This document shows, one piece after another, positions 58,301-64,000 of a stretch of 64,000 bases of DNA. Origin of the DNA: Gymnorhina tibicen (Eukaryota > Chordata > Aves > Passeriformes > Artamidae); contig VXAZ01003479.1 in NCBI GenBank assembly GCA_013399875.1, positions 372,001 to 436,000 of the forward strand, read 5' to 3'. How positions within the stretch are numbered: the first letter of the stretch is position 1; each line of letters opens with the position of its first letter. The translations under genes and the position numbers were made by a program. The notes under the pieces are model-generated. The model was given only the letters and a program-made list of their open reading frames with translations. It was not told the DNA's origin and did no database searches.

Positions 58301-61300
58301 TGACAGTGGGATATGCATGTGAGATATAGGGAGCAGGTCACTCTCTTTCACTGCGCCGATTCGTCTCTCCCAAATGACATTTTTTACTTTTAATTCCAGA
58401 TACTTCTTAGCGTATGAGAGGTTCCAGACAGGACTGATGCTTGGACAGCTGGGACTCACCCCCGCAGCCCAGAGCCAGGACAAAGCCAGTCCTCCAGGTA
58501 GACTGTGAGTCACAGCCTAGGAAAATTCCTGCTTTCCCTTGTGCCTGAGGCATGTGCACACACACGTCCCAGATCCAGCTGCAAAGCAAACCTGCTCTAG
58601 TTTGGAGTTAGCAGGCACAGGAAAAAGGCTGAAACCTGACTCTTAACCTCCAGTATTGATTGGGCCCAAGTGTTCCCTTTTCCATGCCTTGAGACTTTCT
58701 CTCCCTGCTCTCCCACATGCACCCCCTCAGTCACAGGATCACCAAGCTGTATTCACCAACTAATCTAAATAAGCACCCCATGTTTCTCAGCCTAGCAGGA
58801 CAGAAAACCTGTCTGACAGCTGAAGTTCCTGCAAGAAGCATGATGAGGTGCTAAGAAAATAATTGTGCTTACAAATTCTTTGGGCTGAAACAGCTGCTTT
58901 TGTAGCTGGATGGGTTTTTGGCTGGTAGTCAGCTCTCCCTACAAGGCATCTCTACAAGACACTCCATTTACTTCCTGTTCCCTAGCAAGTCCCTGCAGGA
59001 AAGCAAAGAAACTGGGATTAAACATATATGACAGAGCCCAGCCAAGACACACAATCTGAATTCCCAGACAAAGTGCAAGACAAATATGAGCATCACAGAG
59101 GAACAAACGTAATATGGGCTTAAGTCTTGCATGAGCCCTCTGTAAACGTGATCTAACAGCAGGCTGCACCTTCCAGCCTGGCAGATTCCGTAAATGCAAG
59201 GTCTGCAACACATCAGAACTCACAGAGACACAAGGAATCGGGGATTTAGAAAGAGGCTTTAGGGATTCACCATAAACTTGAAGGACACAGAACCCCTACA
59301 CTCAAATGGTGGTTGGTGCACTGACATAAAATGAATGGTTTCTCTGAGTCCCAACCCAGTTCTGCACAACTGGAGCTGCAGGGCTCCAGGTTTTTGATTG
59401 GGAAGGGAAGAAATAAGAAACAAAAAACTTGTCTGAACTGTCCTGTCCCTGTCTGTCTGAGACAGGCACCCGGTGGCCTCTAACACCATAACAGCACCTG
59501 ATGTCTGACTGACATTATCAGCATACCTCCAGCTGTACTACAGATGAGTCAACAGCAGGTTAAAGAAGGACTAAAGAGTGAAGCAACACTGTCCAGCCAC
59601 ATCCAATCTTATATTCTTAGTTTTTCCAAAATAGTCCTCTGGGGTCCCAGCACAATACTCTAAAAACTACATTTCCTTCATAAGATTAACAAATCTAAAG
59701 GCTGCCTTCCACCCTTGAAGGATTTAACATAATACTTACTAGTAAAACCCTCAGGTGTGAAAACCTCAAGTATTTAAGTTGAATGTGGTTTCTTCACAGG
59801 TTTCTCTGCTCAGGAGGAGCCTGAGGCTCGAGGTACCGAGCAGGCACACCACGTCCCACTCCCCACAGGGGAAATCCCACTGAATCCAGCAGCATTGTCA
59901 GCCCAGCAGGAAGCATAAATCTCACAGGAAAGGCTATTCTAGTGATGTTTCCAGGATGGTTTTCCAGATCAGAGACATTTTGGGATCAAAGCCAAGGCAG
60001 AGCTGGCCAACACGTCCAAGATGGTGGCTAAGTGGAAAATCTCCACACTGGTAGAAAGAATAGAGGGTAGACACTTTTTCTGAAGTTTCAATTACTCATT
60101 AAAGCAATGGGAAGTTTTCCTCTCTCCCTAAAATGCTGCATTTGTTTTGGCAGTGGGGAAAAAGAATCCTCTCCCCATCACACAGGCGTATTTCCCTACT
60201 AATGAAGTGAAAGAATTTACAAAAACTGAAAAGGAAAAAAAAATTCTGCCACCAGAGTAATGATTTTTAACAAGTATTTTTAGTATTCACCATGAATAGG
60301 GAATATCAGAGCAACCAAGTCCACTTGATACTGTTGACACTTTTTCAGGAAGCAACCATCAGTGCCACAAGGACATTTTCTGTCATGCTGGCAGGGGGGC
60401 AGTGAGCTGCAGACAGCGGCTCAACAAACTCCATTCAAGGGCTTTGTTGAGCTGGGGTCTAAGCGAGGAAATGCTAAGGGAAGCCTGGAGCCAGAGCACT
60501 TCCCATGAGACAGTGAATCAAGACCTTCCTCCTCCTGTGAGTCAGTGTCACAGGACGCAAATTGCAGGGGCTTCTGGCTGGCTGGAGCTGCAGCCATGGC
60601 ACTGCAGCAGACTGGCTCCTCCGGATGCACGGAGACGGGATGGAAGCTGGACAGGAGACCTGCTGGGGAGGGCCCTTGTTGCAGCTGCATCTGTTCCAAA
60701 GCCTGCCTAGCGTCAGTCGTGCTGAGAAGATATCAAAGGGGTAGCAGGCACCTCTGGCCTGTGCTTCATGCACAATAGTGGCAGAGAATAAGAAAGAACA
60801 GCTCAGAAGACTCAGAGGAAAGTCCAAGGGATGAGAAACACATGGGTCACAAAGAACATGCAAAGTGCACAAAACCATGCAATTACCTGCTGTGGAGAAG
60901 ACAGCAGGATCGTCTCATTTCACAGATCCCTTGAGAAAAAGCAGCCTTTCTGCCACTCCATCCTGCTTCAGGGGCTTTCTTCCATGCCTCTCCTTAGCCT
61001 CCTGACTGATCCTCTCCACCCAGCTCTCCTCTGTCTATGAGCAGAGCAGGGACACGACTGAAGAGCAAAACGGCTCCTGTGCTTCTGCGAAGCCTACATT
61101 CCTCTCTAGTCGGCAGAACAGCCCAAACCAACGAGAAATGGTGACTTCATGAGAGAAAACAAGAGTAGGGAGAAAGAAAGATGGTTTATAAAGCCAGCCA
61201 AGTATTAGAAAGTAAAGTCATTGCATTCACATATAACACAAAGCCTCCGGTTTGGTGTGACCACATCAGAGCCTGTGAGGATTACTAACAGCCTCTGCCC

Positions 61301-61430
61301 GGGTTTGCTGCCCACACCCATTCAGCAAAGGGTACCCACAGCTAAGAGAACACGTGTCTTCCTCTTGCTTACTTATTTGGAGCTCTTGTTTGGAAACTCA
61401 GCCTCAGAAAACTAAGAGCAGCTATTTCCA
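55334..61430. other. Long unique non-coding stretch
   Basis: No gene, RNA gene or known mobile element is recognised. The minus-strand frame 57871-58341 (156 codons) is the second longest in the window and has no recognisable domain. 55490-55720 is AT-rich and repeat-free and could hold a weak regulatory element, but no motif cluster stands out. 60540-60720 is GC-rich and open in several frames. Confidence 0.6.
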
Positions 61431-61530
61431 AATACTTCTTAGGTGGTTATTCACACACTTGCAATATTCCATAAGCATTTGTCATTGCTGATTATCTTAG
61501 CAAGCACTGTTTGCAAAGCAGAAGTGAAGA
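61431..61530. promoter_or_regulatory. Weak candidate regulatory element
   Basis: Within 100 bp lie TTGCAAT (C/EBP-like) at 61459-61465, TTATCT (reverse AGATAA, GATA type) at 61492-61497 and TTGCAAAG near 61511. The block is AT-rich and homopolymer-free. The evidence is thin. Confidence 0.18.
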
Positions 61531-64000
61531 AATGGTGCAAGGACGAGCAGTTCCCATCCCATCTTAAAGCAGGCCCCACTTTTGTGTAGCATGGCTGAAG
61601 CACGTGGAAAATCTCTTCCTAAAAAGCTCCAGGGACAGACACCACAAGTTCTCCTCTGATTGAAGAGATAATCTACCTCTCACTTCCTAATCCTCAACTA
61701 CTTAACAAAGCCTTCCCTCTCCAAAGCTTCATGTTGTATCAGACATAACAGCCTGCCTAAAAGATGGAGATGTGATGAAACATCAGAAGGAAAAAAGCAC
61801 GAGTGCAAGGAAACCCTGCAATTTCAATCCACCTCATGCAGTCAGCCCGAAGAACAAGAGGTAAAACCCCAGCTCTGGTGAGAACCACAGGAGTCTGGCA
61901 AACTATTTAAGAGCTGCTTCAGGTACTGTGCTGAGAAGGTGCTGCAATCTCTACCCCAGGATGGAGAGAGCACAAACTGAATTAAAAAATCCTTGGAAGG
62001 TAAAATGGTGAAGGACTGTAAGTTACATTTTCATCAATTCCCACTGCAGGGTCAGCTTCTCTGAATAGCCCTCCAACATAGGAGACACTCCTTGTTTTCC
62101 TCTTTCACTTCAGGAGTTTCTCTCCAGCTGTGAGCTAGTCACTGCTCGTGTGCTTCCTCCAGAGCGTCTCATCAGCAGCAAACAGCGCTGCATGGATCAT
62201 GCTGGAAAGTGTGGTCTCCACTTCTTCTGTCACCAGGGAGACTCCTGTAAACTGCAGAAATTCAGGGATCCCAGGGTCCCACCAGTGAAGGGAAGAAGGG
62301 GCACCAGGACTGAGTAAACCAGAGTGACTGGCTTAATCTAACAGCTGCCAGAAGGGCTGGCCTCAATCCCATTGTTACTCTGTACTCTGGTGATGTTTCC
62401 CACACTGGAGATACCTCCATGAGCCAGATTCAGAAAATTAACAGTACAAAAACCCACTGCAGCAATGATGGGCTCAGTCACCTGCCCTGGCTGCATCCAT
62501 CCAGTGCATGTGAGACTATTGCAATGAGTGCCCACACCAGGTGTTTCGAGCTGAAGGAGCACTGGACACTTATTCTCTTAAGAAACTCATTTTGTGCACA
62601 CTGAACTGACTTTGCTGGGCTTGTGTGCCACTAATCCACCAAAAGGCCATGGGACAGTCAATAATTCTCTGCAGCTTTTCCCAGATTTCTTCTTATGTAT
62701 TTTAACATTTTTTGTGACTTGGAACAACCTCTTCCTACCTGTGCATGCCTCACACAAGAAGATCCCATCTCTGATGGGAGGGCTTTGCACACCATGACAA
62801 ACAGCAGCAGCAAAGCCCTGCCCTCCACTGAAAAGTCCCATCTCTATGTATGCGTGGTCACTCCAACCTCACTGCTGGGTGAAGATGTTTTCTACCTCCC
62901 ACAAGATATAAGCAACAGGATCTGTGCAAGTCACGCTCCCTGCGAGGCAAAAGCAGCAGCAGGTGAGGCCAGTGGACACTCCTTAGAAGGAGGTGGAACA
63001 TTCCCTCGCTTACGCACCGGGAACAACCGTAGCCACCCTAAAGGGTGGGGGGAGAGATAGGACTGTGAGGCAGCACAAGGAGATAACGGAGAAAACCAAG
63101 AAATGTGTGGATTCATTGTATTTTTCAGGCTTGAGTTCCTAGAAGAGATTTCTTTCTCTGGTCTTCAGCAGTGTGAAACATCCTTCAGATGGCAGCAGCA
63201 TTTCCAATACCCTACAGCACTTGGAGAGAGTTGGCAGAGCAAATCCTGGCTACTTCCAACCAGGCACCTCTGGCTCCTCAGCTGCCACATTGCCTGTCCC
63301 ATCTGACCACAAGAGAGCTGGGTAATTCATTTAGTTTTACAGAAAACTGTGAATTCACAGGGAAACATATGAAACTCCGCAAATTCCCAAAGAATTGTCA
63401 CAATAAAAAGCCTGAGGGTTTCAAACCCTCAACTCTTTTGAAGCAGCCATTTTAAACCACACTTGATTTCAGCTGTTGAGATTACTTGGAGATGATATAC
63501 TGCCACTAAAACAAAGTCAAATTTGAGGTGAAATCACTCAAAAAGACTCAAAAGGACAGTGGGGAGGTGTTTCTACTGGCACACCTGAAAAGGCAACTAA
63601 AAGAAGTGACAGAAAGCCACAGAGAATATCAGTCCCTGCTCCCACCAGTCCTCCCAAAAACTCACACTGAGAGATAGAAGTCACACCTCTTGGCTCCCCA
63701 ACCACTATTGATCCATTAGGCCCTACTGTCCCTGGCCTCTGGATGAAAAGCATTTCTGGGTAAAAATAAGGATCCTGCTAGGTCTTCCTTACATTTCCAA
63801 GTTAAAATGAGGAAGGCAGGCCAAGCGCCTTGTCACAGCTGCCAGTCACCACAGTATTACATCAGCCACAATGCTACAATTCCAAAGACAGGCTAGCATG
63901 AAAGTTAGAAAAGGAGGCTGAATCAAACCTGCAATACTCCCAAAAGATATCCTGAAGCTTAACTTTAAAAAAAAAAAAAAGTGCTCTACTCATTTCTGTA
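61531..64000. other. Unique non-coding sequence
   Basis: No gene or known repeat is recognised. Frames are at most 121 codons (62695-63060, plus) with competing frames. A run of 14 A lies at 63967-63980 close to the window edge, so a retroelement body beyond the edge cannot be excluded. Confidence 0.6.
63967..63980 (+). repeat. Poly-A tract, 14 bases
   Basis: A perfect run of 14 A, 20 bases from the end of the window. Confidence 0.9.

Noticed and set aside
57871..58341. 156-codon minus-strand open frame
   Set aside because: Chance length for 64 kb; no recognised domain, no splice or start context, and other frames overlap it.
1..64000. CRISPR arrays, operons, tRNA, rRNA or U-snRNA genes
   Set aside because: No regularly spaced direct repeats and no tRNA B-box (GGTTCGANNCC) or snRNA signature was found on reading both strands; the sequence is vertebrate, so bacterial features are not expected.
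1..64000. Endogenous retrovirus or LTR element
   Set aside because: No primer-binding site plus polypurine tract, no paired LTRs and no gag/pol/env-like frame was seen.

Overview
The window reads as a gene-poor, repeat-poor stretch of a vertebrate nuclear genome, most likely a bird. The clearest evidence is four fragments of CR1 non-LTR retrotransposons, the dominant interspersed repeat of birds. Two carry recognisable 3' tails built from the ATTCTRTGAT octamer family, and one keeps the CR1 reverse-transcriptase C-terminal reading frame (YWAPHYKTDI...). CR1 also occurs in crocodilians and turtles, but only about 1.1 kb of 64 kb is recognisable repeat and simple repeats are short, which fits the compact, TE-poor avian genome best. 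Base composition looks like the mid-forties percent GC by eye (not computed), with CpG depleted almost everywhere.

I find no protein-coding gene, tRNA, rRNA, snRNA or CRISPR array that I can support. The longest open frames (173, 156 and 154 codons) are the size chance gives in 64 kb read in six frames. They resemble no family I recognise and lack splice, codon or domain support. The window is therefore intergenic sequence or the inside of a very long intron; the sequence alone does not separate the two.

Layout: 1-4286 unique sequence with a regulatory-looking block at 3205-3620; 4287-4850 CR1 on the minus strand; 4851-8549 unique with two G-run clusters and an 18-bp palindrome; 8550-8780 CR1 on the plus strand; 8781-24240 mostly unique, with a strong G-quadruplex motif (10356-10375), an 18-bp tandem duplication (11959-11994), two palindromic elements near 15.2 and 15.9 kb, a GTCT/AGAC cluster (20655-20737) and a (TG)9 tract; 24241-31160 the most regulatory-looking part, with four candidate non-coding elements (GATA cluster, PBX-MEIS composite, homeodomain block, CpG-rich TCF/CRE block); 32344-32582 CR1 on the plus strand; 36069-36120 a CTCF-like site beside a 19-bp-period duplication; 43861-44260 another AT-rich homeodomain-type block; 45253-45842 a CR1 tail, a splice-flanked exon candidate and a perfect 20-bp inverted repeat; 51781-52350 a CAGG-rich, repeat-like block; 54083-54187 a short frame resembling the start of a death domain; 55304-64000 unique.

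No genes work together here. If the window has a function, it is most plausibly long-range gene regulation: clusters of developmental transcription-factor motifs spaced through otherwise neutral sequence, as in avian gene deserts and large introns. That is inference from motif content; no alignment could be run. I did not find a convincing undescribed biological system. The most distinctive single object is the perfect hairpin at 45796-45842.
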